Below, in pieces: positions 53,991-63,955 of a stretch of 64,000 nucleotides of DNA. Position numbers and translations under genes: made by a program. Numbering within the stretch: the first letter of the stretch is position 1; each line of letters begins with the position of its first letter. The notes beneath the pieces are model-generated. The model was not told where the DNA came from. It searched no databases and saw nothing but the letters and a program-made list of their open reading frames with translations. The stretch is from Tenacibaculum sp. MAR_2010_89. GTDB lineage: Bacteria; Bacteroidota; Bacteroidia; Flavobacteriales; Flavobacteriaceae. The DNA lies in contig NZ_FNUB01000005.1 in the NCBI RefSeq assembly GCF_900105985.1, forward strand, positions 248,001 to 312,000, given 5' to 3'.

Positions 53991-54707
53991 TTAAACTTTT
54001 ACAATAGCTGTATCGTCTAATAACGGTTTATTACAAAAACGAAGTATTAGTTGGGCAACTGCAATAGTATCACGTTCACAATACTCAACAATTCGTTTTA
54101 AATTTTTCTCTTTATAATACACATTAGCAACTTCACTTCCGTCAATATCTTCTTTTGGTGAAGGTATTCCTAAAATATGTGTTAATAGTTTTAAAGAGGT
54201 ATAGTGTTTGTAGTCACCAAATTTCCATAATTCCAGTGTGTCAATATGGTTAACTTCCCATGGTTTTTTTCCAAATAAGTTAAGCATATCTGGTAATGGA
54301 ATTTGGTGCACAACCATTCGTCTAGCGATATATGGAAAATCAAATTCTTTTCCATTATGAGCACACAAAAGATGTTTTTTTAAGTTAAAATGCTTATCTA
54401 ATAATTTTTTAAAATCTTTCAACAGTATAGTTTCATCATCTCCATAAAATGAAGTAACTCTTAGTTGGTTTTTATTATTTTTAATAATAAAGTACCCAAC
54501 TGAAATGCAAATTATTTTACCAAATTCTGCCCATATACCTGCTTTATCATAAAAATCTTCAGGAGAAAACTCTTCCTTTCGTTGATACTTCGTTTTTAAA
54601 GCATATAATTCTTGTTCGTTTTCAGATACTTGATTCCACCCTTCATATTGAGGTACTGTTTCAATATCTAAAAATAATACATTTTGTAACGCTAACTTAT
54701 TTAACAT
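53991..54707 (-). CDS. 3'-5' exonuclease, RNase H-like (PolB-type proofreading family)
   Basis: A 238-residue DEDD nuclease: ExoI motif LFLDIETVPQ, ExoII HNGKEFDFPYIARR and ExoIII YCERDTIAVAQL. Similar genes are widespread in Bacteroidota. It presumably trims nucleic acid 3' ends; the substrate is unknown. Convergent with the lipoprotein gene (3 bp apart). Confidence 0.87.
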   Translation of the reverse strand: MLNKLALQNVLFLDIETVPQYEGWNQVSENEQELYALKTKYQRKEEFSPEDFYDKAGIWAEFGKIICISVGYFIIKNNKNQLRVTSFYGDDETILLKDFKKLLDKHFNLKKHLLCAHNGKEFDFPYIARRMVVHQIPLPDMLNLFGKKPWEVNHIDTLELWKFGDYKHYTSLKLLTHILGIPSPKEDIDGSEVANVYYKEKNLKRIVEYCERDTIAVAQLILRFCNKPLLDDTAIVKV

Positions 54708-55032
54708 AACCTCCTTTTTAATATTATTAAAGAGTTTGGGTTGAATAACTTAAAATTATGTTTACATTTTACAGTAAACATTCTTAGTGTGGTGATGCAT
54801 TTCATAAAATCAATTTTTTTAAATATACAAAAATTGACTTTAATTCATTATTCTATATTTAAAAGTAGAAACAACACAATATCCAAGCAATAAAAATGGT
54901 AAGTTTCTGATTTTTAACTAGTAACTTTTTCTAAAGTTTATAAAACATTAAATCAATGTTAAGTTAACTAGGAGTATGGACAATTTGTTATTTTATCGTT
55001 ACTTTTGGGTATTACTACTTAAAAATTAATGT
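54708..55032. other. Intergenic region with a promoter only
   Basis: A 325-bp AT-rich divergent region. No ORF or stable hairpin is visible; it contains the TACTTTTG box at 55000-55007. Confidence 0.5.
55000..55007 (+). promoter_or_regulatory. Bacteroidota -7 promoter box for the PhoB-like regulator gene
   Basis: TACTTTTG, 25 bp upstream of the start codon; the -33 region is not clear. Confidence 0.45.
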
Positions 55033-55731
55033 ATGAATACTAGCGATATTAAGATTTTATTAGTTGATGATGAACCAGATATTTTAGAAATAGTTGGTTA
55101 TAACTTAAAATCTGAAGGATATCAAGTTTTTACCGCAAACAATGGTGCTGAAGCAGTTAAAACGGCAAAAAAAGTAAATCCCCATCTAATATTATTAGAT
55201 ATTATGATGCCTGAAATGGATGGTATAGAAGCCTGTGAAAAAATTAGAAATATAAAATCTCTTGAAAACGTTATTATCTCCTTTTTAACCGCTAGAGGTG
55301 AAGATTATTCTCAAGTTGCTGGTTTTGATGCTGGTGCTGATGATTATATTACAAAACCAGTAAAACCAAAGGTGTTGGTTAGTAAGGTAAAGTCTTTACT
55401 TCGTCGTTTAAAAACAGAAGAAAAAGCTGATTCAACTACTAAAATTGGAGATATTGTTATTAACAGAGATGAATATGTTGTTTTTAAAGGTGATGTTAAA
55501 ATTTCATTACCAAGAAAAGAATTTGAACTATTCTCTTTATTAACTTCAAAACCTGGAAAAGTATTCAAAAGAGAAGTTATTTTAGATAGCGTTTGGGGAA
55601 ATGAGGTTGTTGTAGGTGGAAGAACAATTGATGTTCATATTAGAAAACTACGTGAAAAAATTGGTGATGATTATTTTAAAACTGTAAAAGGTGTTGGTTA
55701 TAAATTTGTTTTAGAAGAACTAGATAACTAA
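55033..55731 (+). CDS. OmpR/PhoB-family response regulator
   Basis: A 232-residue regulator with a receiver domain (VDDEPDI, phospho-acceptor Asp in ILLDIMMPEMDG, Lys in DYITKPVKP) and a winged-helix domain (SLPRKEFELFSLL, VGGRTIDVHIRKLREKIG, TVKGVGYKF). An upstream ATG 4 bp earlier is out of frame. Partner kinase gene follows after a hairpin. Confidence 0.94.
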   Translation: MNTSDIKILLVDDEPDILEIVGYNLKSEGYQVFTANNGAEAVKTAKKVNPHLILLDIMMPEMDGIEACEKIRNIKSLENVIISFLTARGEDYSQVAGFDAGADDYITKPVKPKVLVSKVKSLLRRLKTEEKADSTTKIGDIVINRDEYVVFKGDVKISLPRKEFELFSLLTSKPGKVFKREVILDSVWGNEVVVGGRTIDVHIRKLREKIGDDYFKTVKGVGYKFVLEELDN

Positions 55732-55754
55732 TAAAATCATATAAAAATATTTAT

Positions 55755-55785
55755 GTAGATTGCTGAAAAGCAATCTACTTTTATT
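55755..55785 (+). terminator. Terminator between response regulator and kinase genes
   Basis: A perfect 10-bp stem GTAGATTGCT/AGCAATCTAC with a GAAA tetraloop and TTTTATTT tail, 10 bp before the kinase ATG. Confidence 0.75.
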
Positions 55786-55795
55786 TATACTAAAA

Positions 55796-56836
55796 ATGAA
55801 AATAAAAAAAACATATAAATACGCCCTTTGGTCAGCGCTATATTTAACTCTACTCTCAATAATTTTTGCTGCGCTTTCTTATCTTTTATTTTATAATTTC
55901 ATAGGTGGTATTACCATTATTATTTTTGGAATTCTTTTTTTTATAATCTCTTTTTTTATCATTCAATATAGAACAGAGCATTTTATATATCAAAGAATAA
56001 AAAAATTATATGAAGATATTTCTGTATTAGATATTAATGATTTAAAACGAAAAAAAGTTACAACAGATATCGAAGCTTTAACAAAAACTGTACAAGAATA
56101 TGTTGAAGGAAAAAGTGAAGAAATTGCTCATTTAACACAAAGAGATTCTTTTAGAAGAGATTTTTTAGGAAATGTAGCTCATGAATTAAAGACACCTCTT
56201 TTTACCGTTCAGGGATATATTTTAACCTTAATAGAAGGTGCTGCTGATGATCAAGAGATTAGAACAAAATACCTAGAAAGAGCTAATAAAGGAGTAGAAA
56301 GATTAACCTCTATTATTAAAGATTTAGATATGATTGCTAAGCTTGAAACTGAGGGAATGAAAATGAATATTGAGCCTTTTAATATTTTAGAATTAATACA
56401 AAACGTTTTTGATTTGTTTGAAATGAAAGCAAAAAAACGTAACATTAAACTAAAGTTTGATAAACTATATGAGTTTCCATTTTTTGTAAAAGGTGATGTT
56501 GAACGTATTGAACAAGTGTTAATTAATTTAGTAGTTAACTCTATTAAATATGGTAAAGTAGGTGGAGTAACAACAGTTAGTATAGAAAGTTATAATCCAA
56601 ACAAGTTTATTATAAAAGTTATTGACGACGGTGAAGGAATTAAGCAAGAACATTTATCACGTTTATTTGAACGTTTTTATAGAGTTGATCAAAGCCGTTC
56701 TAGAGAACAAGGTGGCTCAGGTTTAGGGTTATCAATTGTTAAACATATAATTGAAGCACATGGTGAAACTATACTTTTAAAAAGTAATTATGGTGAAGGC
56801 TCAGAGTTTTCTTTTACTTTAGAAAAAGCAATGTGA
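55796..56836 (+). CDS. PhoR-like sensor histidine kinase
   Basis: 346 residues from the ATG at 55796 (MKIKKTYKYAL). A longer frame to 55760 would run through the terminator hairpin and is unlikely. Two transmembrane helices (about 10-60), a short HAMP-like stretch, HisKA with phospho-His in NVAHELKTPLFT, and HATPase (NLVVNSIKYG, DDGEGIKQEHLSRLF, GGSGLGLSIVKHI). The partner is the regulator just upstream. Confidence 0.92.
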   Translation: MKIKKTYKYALWSALYLTLLSIIFAALSYLLFYNFIGGITIIIFGILFFIISFFIIQYRTEHFIYQRIKKLYEDISVLDINDLKRKKVTTDIEALTKTVQEYVEGKSEEIAHLTQRDSFRRDFLGNVAHELKTPLFTVQGYILTLIEGAADDQEIRTKYLERANKGVERLTSIIKDLDMIAKLETEGMKMNIEPFNILELIQNVFDLFEMKAKKRNIKLKFDKLYEFPFFVKGDVERIEQVLINLVVNSIKYGKVGGVTTVSIESYNPNKFIIKVIDDGEGIKQEHLSRLFERFYRVDQSRSREQGGSGLGLSIVKHIIEAHGETILLKSNYGEGSEFSFTLEKAM

Positions 56837-56839
56837 TCT

Positions 56840-59041
56840 TTAAAACCAAAAACCTAAGTTAAATAACCAATATTTTTCTTTATGATCTGGAGACCAAGAA
56901 TACTTGATTTCTACAGGTCCTAAAAGCGTTTCTACACTATAACCTAAAGCGTAACCAGATTTTGTGTTTTTAAATAGCTTACCGTCAGCAAAAATATCAT
57001 TTTCAACACGTGCATAATTTGCTATAAATGTTGCGTATTGTTTATCAAAAACACTGTATCTAAAATTAAATTCTGATTTTAAAAAAGATTGATTACTTAG
57101 AGCACCTATTTCATAACCGTAAAAAGATTTAAAATTATTAATATAATTTTTATTGTATCCCCCTAAGTTAAAATCAAATATTCCTGAAGCTACGTTTCCT
57201 AATGTATATCCAGCTTCTGATGTATATTGAAAAGTAAGCTTGTCGTAAAAAGTTTTTGCAAAACCTAAAGTTCCTGACAACTGTGAAAACTGACTATATT
57301 TATTTGTTAATACAATCTCTTTTTGATTAATATTTTCATTTCTATCAGACCAAATAAACCATTTAAAATCTACATCAGCATAAAATCCACTTGTTGGGAA
57401 CATTTTTTTATTATAAGTGTCTAACTTTAAAAATGTAAAAGCATTTACATAATTACTATTATCAAAAACAGTTTCTTTATCATTCGTTAAAATTGTTTCT
57501 GAAGTTATTTTAATTTTTTTGTTCTCTAATCCAATACCAAAAGCAAACTTTTTATCAACTGTAGTTTGTAAATGAACAGCGTTTGTAAAATCTATATATC
57601 TAATGTTAATTCTATTAATAACAGCATCATTAAATAGAAAAGCTCCTCTAAAAGAATTGTATCTTGAAGAAAAACCATAACTAGGCAATAACCCATTATC
57701 TATAAAATAATTTAAATTATAACGAATTCTATCACCAATTCCTACATCAAAAGAAAACTCATCATTTTGCTTTAATAATTTTTTATGACTATAATTTAAT
57801 AAAACTGCCGATTTGTACAACAAATCATAATGCAACCCAAAACGTAAAAAAGATTTAATATTATCTTCTTTAACTTTAAGTTCTAACTTTTTTCCTTTAA
57901 ATGATTTTTCAAAATGATAATCTATTCTTTCAAAGTTTTTAGTAGCTGTTAATGAGCTAATTTTTTTTGAAATATCATTATATGAAACACTATCACCTTC
58001 TTTTAACTGTAGCTTTCCTAAAATATAGTTATTTGTATAATTTTTATTCCCTTTAATAATTATTCTATCAACTAATATTTTATCGTTAGAAAATTTTAAT
58101 TGAGGTCTTCTTTTCTTTGCTTTTTGCAATTTAGCAATGCTATCAAAAACAACTTTATAAGGTTTTGCTACACGAATTCCCTCTGTTAAAATTTCTTGCT
58201 TTTTATCAAAAGAAATAACACTGTATTCTAAAATATTAGGTTTTAAACAAATATCTAACAATTTTACCTGCTCATCAGCTTTTTCATACATCTGAAAATT
58301 AATGATTTGTAATAAAATAGAAGCTACCGACTCTAATTCTTTTCTCTTTAATAATTCACCTTGAACATTCACTCCAATAATAAGGTCCATGTTTTTAGTT
58401 TTCATAATATCAACAGGGAAATTATTTACAACACCACCATCAACTAATAATTTACCATCAATATCTACCGGATTTAATAACGAAGGAAAAGCTCCGCTTG
58501 CTCTAAGAGCTAGGGGCAAAGATCCTTTTTCAAGAATAACTTCTTTACCAGTTTCAATATTTGTTGCAATACAATAAAACGGAATTGGTAGTTTTGAAAA
58601 ATCATTGACATTATCAACAGGAGCTAATAATTCAGTTAAAAAATTAAGTACATTTTGTCCTTTTGATAATCCTAAAGGCAATCCAACTCCTCCTTTTTTT
58701 ATAGGTAGTGAAATAGCATACTTTTCACCATGTTGTTTCATAAAAAATGGTTTGTTATTTCTACTTACTTTATCTTGAAGTAACGACATAAAATCTGCCC
58801 CTTCAATAATTTTTTCAATTTGATTTGCAGAATAACCAGCCGAATATAACCCACCAATAATTGCTCCCATACTAGTACCTCCAACATAGTCAACTTGTAC
58901 TCCTGCCTTTTCTAGTTGTTTAAGTACACCAACATGGGCAAACCCTTTTGCTCCACCTCCACTTAAAACTAATCCGATTTTTGGTTGCTCTTGAGCAAAT
59001 AAAAAAGTTGGAATAAGTAATAAAAAAAGTATTTTTCTCAT
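56840..59041 (-). CDS. Patatin-like phospholipase with POTRA and BamA-like barrel
   Basis: A 733-residue exported protein. Signal peptide (1-16), patatin domain (about 22-215) with oxyanion motif SGGGAKGFAHVG, nucleophile Ser in GGTSMGA and Asp in VDGGVVNNFP, one POTRA domain (about 310-385) and a C-terminal 16-strand-type outer-membrane barrel ending YWLFNLGFWF. This is the architecture of PlpD-type (type Vd) autotransporter phospholipases and is frequent in Bacteroidota. Confidence 0.9.
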   Translation of the reverse strand: MRKILFLLLIPTFLFAQEQPKIGLVLSGGGAKGFAHVGVLKQLEKAGVQVDYVGGTSMGAIIGGLYSAGYSANQIEKIIEGADFMSLLQDKVSRNNKPFFMKQHGEKYAISLPIKKGGVGLPLGLSKGQNVLNFLTELLAPVDNVNDFSKLPIPFYCIATNIETGKEVILEKGSLPLALRASGAFPSLLNPVDIDGKLLVDGGVVNNFPVDIMKTKNMDLIIGVNVQGELLKRKELESVASILLQIINFQMYEKADEQVKLLDICLKPNILEYSVISFDKKQEILTEGIRVAKPYKVVFDSIAKLQKAKKRRPQLKFSNDKILVDRIIIKGNKNYTNNYILGKLQLKEGDSVSYNDISKKISSLTATKNFERIDYHFEKSFKGKKLELKVKEDNIKSFLRFGLHYDLLYKSAVLLNYSHKKLLKQNDEFSFDVGIGDRIRYNLNYFIDNGLLPSYGFSSRYNSFRGAFLFNDAVINRINIRYIDFTNAVHLQTTVDKKFAFGIGLENKKIKITSETILTNDKETVFDNSNYVNAFTFLKLDTYNKKMFPTSGFYADVDFKWFIWSDRNENINQKEIVLTNKYSQFSQLSGTLGFAKTFYDKLTFQYTSEAGYTLGNVASGIFDFNLGGYNKNYINNFKSFYGYEIGALSNQSFLKSEFNFRYSVFDKQYATFIANYARVENDIFADGKLFKNTKSGYALGYSVETLLGPVEIKYSWSPDHKEKYWLFNLGFWF

Positions 59042-59043
59042 AG

Positions 59044-60834
59044 TTATTTTTTATGATAATACTGGTAAATTTTTTGAGCTCTAGACAAGCCAACCACTTC
59101 TTTTAATTCATCTAAATTAGCGCTTTTAACTCTTTTTGCTGATTTAAATGTACGTAATAAATTAGTAATGGTTTGTTTACCAATATCTGGTATTTCTTCT
59201 AATTCTGATTGTATAGCACTTTTACTTCGCTTGTTACGATGAAAAGTAATTCCAAAACGGTGTGCTTCGTTTCGTAAGTATTGAATAATTTTAAGAGATT
59301 CTGATTTTTTATCTAAATACAAAGGAACACTATCACCTGGATAATAGATTTCTTCTAAACGTTTAGCAATACCAATAATAGCTATTTTTCCTCTTAACCC
59401 TAAAATATCTAAACTCTTTAAAGCAGATGATAACTGTCCTTTTCCACCATCAATTACTATTAACTGTGGTAATGATTTTTCTTCTTCTAATAAACGTTTA
59501 TATCTTCGGTATACTACTTCTTCCATTGAAGCAAAATCATCAGGTCCTTCAACCGTTTTTATATTAAAGTGACGGTACTCTTTTTTGCTAGGCTTTCCAT
59601 CTTTAAACACAACGCAAGCAGCAACCGGATGAGTTCCTTGAATATTTGAATTATCAAAACATTCAATATGTCTTGGCTCTTCATGTAATCGTAAATCTTT
59701 TTGCATTTGTCCCATAATACGTTTTACATGACGCTCAGGATCTACAATTTTAATTTGTTTAAACTGTTCTTGACGGTAATATTTTGCATTTCTTTCTGAT
59801 AACTCAACTATCCGTTTTTTATCACCTAACTTAGGAACTGTAACTTTTATATGCTCTCCTAGATTCACTTTAAAAGGCACATATATTTCCCTTGATAATG
59901 AATTAAATCGTTGGCGAGTTTCAATAATAAATAACTCCAGTAATTCTTTATCTGTTTCATCTAACTTCTTCTTTATTTCTGTGGTATACGACTGCACTAT
60001 AGCACCGTTCATAACCTTAAAAAAGTTAGCATAACCATGAGTTTCATCAGAAATAATAGAAAATATATCTACATTATTAATCGATGGATTAACGATTGTA
60101 GATTTTGCTTGGTAATTTTGTAAAGAATCTAATTTTTCTTTAATTTTTTGAGCTTCTTCAAATTTCATGTCAGTTGCAAAATCAAGCATTATTTGATGAA
60201 ATTGTTCTAAACTTTCTTTAAAATTACCTTTAATAATATCTCTAATTGCTTTAATATCTCGCAAATAGTTTTCTTCAGTTTGTAGCCCCTCACAAGGTCC
60301 TTTACAGTTTCCTAAATGATATTCTAAACAAACTTTATATTTATCTGCATTAATTTTAGTTTCATGCAAATCATAATTACACGTTCGAAGCGGATATAAC
60401 TCTTTAATTAAGTCTAATAAAGCATATACGGTTTTAACATTTGTATAGGGTCCAAAATATTCAGATCCATCTTTAATTACCCTACGAGTAGAAAATATTC
60501 GTGGAAAACGCTCTTTTTTAATACAAATCCATGGATATGATTTATCATCTTTTAATAAAATATTATATCGAGGTTTGTATTTTTTAATTAGGTTATTTTC
60601 TAAAAGTAACGCATCAGTTTCCGTATCAACTACAACATGTTCAATTCGTACAATTTTCTTTACTAAAATTCGTGTTTTTCCATTGTCGTGATTCTTAGTA
60701 AAATAAGATGATACTCGCTTCTTTAAATTTTTAGCTTTACCCACGTATATAATAACATCATCCTTATCAAAATACTGATATACTCCGGGTGAATCTGGTA
60801 GTGTTTTAACTTGTAATTCTAAAGCTGTAGGCAT
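59044..60834 (-). CDS. uvrC: Excinuclease ABC subunit C
   Basis: About 596 residues from MPTALELQVKTLP; an upstream extension is unlikely. N-terminal GIY-YIG nuclease domain (PGVYQYFDKDDVIIYVGKA), UVR motif (about 205-235), RNase H-like C-terminal nuclease (HIECFDNSNIQGTHPVAACV) and HhH domain at the end. It makes the two incisions in nucleotide excision repair with UvrAB. Confidence 0.95.
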   Translation of the reverse strand: MPTALELQVKTLPDSPGVYQYFDKDDVIIYVGKAKNLKKRVSSYFTKNHDNGKTRILVKKIVRIEHVVVDTETDALLLENNLIKKYKPRYNILLKDDKSYPWICIKKERFPRIFSTRRVIKDGSEYFGPYTNVKTVYALLDLIKELYPLRTCNYDLHETKINADKYKVCLEYHLGNCKGPCEGLQTEENYLRDIKAIRDIIKGNFKESLEQFHQIMLDFATDMKFEEAQKIKEKLDSLQNYQAKSTIVNPSINNVDIFSIISDETHGYANFFKVMNGAIVQSYTTEIKKKLDETDKELLELFIIETRQRFNSLSREIYVPFKVNLGEHIKVTVPKLGDKKRIVELSERNAKYYRQEQFKQIKIVDPERHVKRIMGQMQKDLRLHEEPRHIECFDNSNIQGTHPVAACVVFKDGKPSKKEYRHFNIKTVEGPDDFASMEEVVYRRYKRLLEEEKSLPQLIVIDGGKGQLSSALKSLDILGLRGKIAIIGIAKRLEEIYYPGDSVPLYLDKKSESLKIIQYLRNEAHRFGITFHRNKRSKSAIQSELEEIPDIGKQTITNLLRTFKSAKRVKSANLDELKEVVGLSRAQKIYQYYHKK

Positions 60835-60904
60835 ACAACGAAAATACAATTTTATAAAAAGAAATTAACTGTAATAACGTACATTTATCCATATTTATTT
60901 TTAG

Positions 60905-62674
60905 ATGCAAAAACCATTACATTTTTATAAAAAACAACTTGTTGAGTTAGAAGAAAGCTACACAACAATTACAAAAAAAATTATTACTGTTCGTGTTTTA
61001 CGTTTTGTAATTTTTTTATCTACAACAATAAGTATTTACTTTACTTTTCAACTTTCTAAGATTCCTTTAATACTAGGTATAGTAGGATTACTTCTTTTTG
61101 CTTTTTTAGTATTAAAACATGAAAAACTAAAAGACAACCGAAAAATTATTACTGCAAAAAAAGCAATTAACACTACTGAAATTAATGTGTTAAACAGGCG
61201 CTATTTTGATTTAGATACTGGTGAAGAATTTATAAATCCATCACACTTTTTTAGTAACGATATTGATTTATTCGGAATAGGTTCTTTTTTTCAATATATA
61301 AACAGAACTGTAACCAATGATGGAAAAAAGCAACTTGCTTTAACATTGGTAAGTAATGTTATTACAGGCATTAAAGAAAAACAACTTGCTTTACAAGAAT
61401 TAGCCTCAAAAATTAAGTGGCGTCAGCATTTTTCTGCGTTAGAAACTGCTGTTTCTTCTAAAAAAGAAACAGCAGAAATTACTAATTGGATTACAAATTA
61501 CACCTCAAAATTACCTCCCTTTTTAGCTATATTTTCTAAAGTTTTCTCTACCATCTCAATACTACTTATTGGTTTATTTAGTTTCAAAATAATTACATTT
61601 TCAATAGTATTAACATGGTTTTTTATTGGTTTAGCAATTACTGGATATACTATAAAAAAAATACAAAAACTATATACTGAAGCCGGTAATGCTAAAGATA
61701 TCTTTAAACAATATCATCTTTTACTAGAACAAATAGAAAATGAAAATTTTACTTCTAGCATCTTAAAACATAAACAACAAGATATTACTTCAGAAAATAA
61801 AAAAGCATCAGCAATTTTTAAAGAATTTTCTAAAATATTGGATGCTTTTGACCAAAGAAACAACATCATTATAGCTGTAGTTGGTAACGGGTTGTTTTTA
61901 TGGGACATTTTAAATGCTGTTAAAACTGAGCGTTGGATTAATCAATACAAAAACACTGTTGATAAATGGTTTAAAACTGTTAGCTTTTTTGATGCTCAAA
62001 ACTCACTTGCTAACTTTGTTTATAATCAACCTTCATATGTTTTTCCTATTATTCAGGAAAAAGAAACAACTATTCAAGCAAAAAACTTAGGGCATCCTTT
62101 ATTAAATCCATCAAAAAGAATAGATAATAATTTTACTATTAATAACGAGCAATTTTTTATTATTACTGGAGCAAATATGGCCGGGAAAAGTACATTTTTA
62201 CGTACCGTTTCTTTATCAATAGTTATGGCCAATTGTGGATTACCTGTATGCGCTGAAGGTTACAATTACAAACCTATAAAGTTAATAACCAGTATGCGAA
62301 CATCTGATTCATTAACAGATGATGAATCTTATTTTTATTCAGAGTTAAAACGTTTAAAATTTATTGTTGATGAAATAAAAACTGATACTTATTTTATAAT
62401 ACTAGATGAAATTTTAAAAGGTACCAATAGTAAAGATAAGGCTATTGGTTCAAAAAAGTTTGTTGAAAAATTGAACGGTTCAAAATCTACTGGAATAATA
62501 GCTACTCACGATGTTAGTTTATGTGAATTAGCAAATGAACATTCACAAATAGCTAATTATTATTTTGATGCTGAAATTGTTAATAATGAATTGTATTTTG
62601 ATTATGAAATGAAAAATGGTATTTGTAAAAATATGAACGCTTCTTTTTTATTACAAAAAATGGAAATTGTATAA
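60905..62674 (+). CDS. MutS-family ATPase, membrane-associated
   Basis: A 589-residue protein with two hydrophobic N-terminal helices (about 35-75) and two more near 215-250, then the MutS ATPase domain: Walker A ITGANMAGKSTFLRT (about 420), SDSLTDDESYFYSELKRLKF and Walker B YFIILDEILKGTNSKDK. The mismatch-recognition domain of MutS is absent. This is the MutS-related family common in Bacteroidota; a role in mismatch repair is not shown. Confidence 0.86.
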   Translation: MQKPLHFYKKQLVELEESYTTITKKIITVRVLRFVIFLSTTISIYFTFQLSKIPLILGIVGLLLFAFLVLKHEKLKDNRKIITAKKAINTTEINVLNRRYFDLDTGEEFINPSHFFSNDIDLFGIGSFFQYINRTVTNDGKKQLALTLVSNVITGIKEKQLALQELASKIKWRQHFSALETAVSSKKETAEITNWITNYTSKLPPFLAIFSKVFSTISILLIGLFSFKIITFSIVLTWFFIGLAITGYTIKKIQKLYTEAGNAKDIFKQYHLLLEQIENENFTSSILKHKQQDITSENKKASAIFKEFSKILDAFDQRNNIIIAVVGNGLFLWDILNAVKTERWINQYKNTVDKWFKTVSFFDAQNSLANFVYNQPSYVFPIIQEKETTIQAKNLGHPLLNPSKRIDNNFTINNEQFFIITGANMAGKSTFLRTVSLSIVMANCGLPVCAEGYNYKPIKLITSMRTSDSLTDDESYFYSELKRLKFIVDEIKTDTYFIILDEILKGTNSKDKAIGSKKFVEKLNGSKSTGIIATHDVSLCELANEHSQIANYYFDAEIVNNELYFDYEMKNGICKNMNASFLLQKMEIV

Positions 62675-62731
62675 ATCTTAGTTTTCAATAAACTATGATA
62701 AATGACAGGAAAAAATTGATTCATTAATACG

Positions 62732-62739
62732 TACCTTTG
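62732..62739 (+). promoter_or_regulatory. Bacteroidota -7 promoter box, possibly giving a leaderless moaA mRNA
   Basis: TACCTTTG ends 4 bp before the moaA ATG, so the start of transcription would fall at or next to the start codon. Confidence 0.45.
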
Positions 62740-62743
62740 TTAA

Positions 62744-63736
62744 ATGCATACACTTCTTGATAGTTTTGGACGACAAATTAACTATGTTCGGTTAGCAGTA
62801 ACTGATCGATGTAACTTGCGTTGTCAATATTGCATGCCTGCTCATGGTATTGACATTGTTCCAAGAAAAGAATTGCTTACCTATAAAGAAATGTATCGAA
62901 TTATTCGAGTACTTACTGAATTAGGTGTAAATAAAGTACGTTTAACTGGTGGAGAACCTTTTGTTAGAAAAGACTTTATTGGCTTTTTAGAAATGCTTTC
63001 TTATAACGATTTATTAGATACCATAAATGTTACTACTAACGGAGCGTTAGTTTCTAAACACTTAGAAAAATTAGAAAGCCTTAAAAAGATTAAGAACATC
63101 AATTTAAGTATTGATAGTTTACAGGAAGAGAAATTTAAAACCATAACAAGACGTGATGTTTTTCCTGAAGTATATAAAACCTTTGAGTTATTAGAAAAAA
63201 GCTCATTAAACTTAAAATTAAATGTAGTTGTACAATCTGGTTTCAATACAGATGAAATCAATGATTTTGTTCGTTTAACAAAAGAAAAAAATATTGCTGT
63301 TCGCTTTATTGAAGAAATGCCTTTTAACGGAAGTGGGCAACGTGACTTAAAAGAAAATTGGAATTTTAAACGAATTTTACAAGAAATACAATCGCAATTT
63401 GATGTTGAAGAAATTCCTGCAAAAAAATCATCGACCTCTAGAAATTATCAAGCAAAAAATCATTTAGGAACTGTGGGAATAATTCCTGCTTTTACTAGAA
63501 CTATTTGTAATGATTGTAACCGTATTAGAATTACCTCAACAGGTACTTTTAAAAATTGTTTGTTTGATGATGGTGTTTTTAATTTACGTGACTTTATTCG
63601 AAATGGAGCAAGTAACAACGATTTAAAAGAGTTGTTTTTATCTTTAGTAAAAGAAAAACCAGAAAATGGTTTTGTGGCTGAAGCGAATAGAAAAAAAGGA
63701 AACGTTTCAGAAAGTATGAGTACTATTGGAGGTTAA
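62744..63736 (+). CDS. moaA: GTP 3',8-cyclase
   Basis: A 330-residue radical SAM enzyme, first step of molybdenum cofactor synthesis (GTP to 3',8-cH2GTP). The SAM cluster motif is CNLRCQYC (about 24-31); the C-terminal [4Fe-4S] ligands are in CNDCNRIRITSTGTFKNC. The end SMSTIGG carries the conserved GG tail. Followed by a small gene and moeA. Confidence 0.96.
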   Translation: MHTLLDSFGRQINYVRLAVTDRCNLRCQYCMPAHGIDIVPRKELLTYKEMYRIIRVLTELGVNKVRLTGGEPFVRKDFIGFLEMLSYNDLLDTINVTTNGALVSKHLEKLESLKKIKNINLSIDSLQEEKFKTITRRDVFPEVYKTFELLEKSSLNLKLNVVVQSGFNTDEINDFVRLTKEKNIAVRFIEEMPFNGSGQRDLKENWNFKRILQEIQSQFDVEEIPAKKSSTSRNYQAKNHLGTVGIIPAFTRTICNDCNRIRITSTGTFKNCLFDDGVFNLRDFIRNGASNNDLKELFLSLVKEKPENGFVAEANRKKGNVSESMSTIGG

Positions 63737-63741
63737 CTATT

Positions 63742-63951
63742 ATGGATAATTTCATTGATAACAACCCTATAATTTCTGGGATAATACTTATTATAATTGG
63801 TGCATGGTTATTAGTTTATCAGATAGAAAGCCTAAAAAAACAAAAAGATAATAAACATAAAACAGTTCTTTTAAAAACGGCTAATATGAATATGATTGGA
63901 TTAATTGTTCTCTTCATAATTGGAGGGCTTATTATAATTTTTAAAGCTTGA
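63742..63951 (+). CDS. Small membrane protein in the moa operon (69 aa)
   Basis: Not recognised. Two hydrophobic helices (about 10-26 and 51-67) separated by a Lys-rich loop (SLKKQKDNKHK). It starts 5 bp after moaA and ends 4 bp before moeA, so it is co-transcribed with cofactor genes. The function is unknown. Confidence 0.68.
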   Translation: MDNFIDNNPIISGIILIIIGAWLLVYQIESLKKQKDNKHKTVLLKTANMNMIGLIVLFIIGGLIIIFKA

Positions 63952-63955
63952 TAAA

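Noticed and set aside
55760..55795. Longer N-terminus of the PhoR-like kinase from a TTG
   Set aside because: The extension lies inside the terminator hairpin and adds a sequence with no family similarity; ATG at 55796 is at the expected place.
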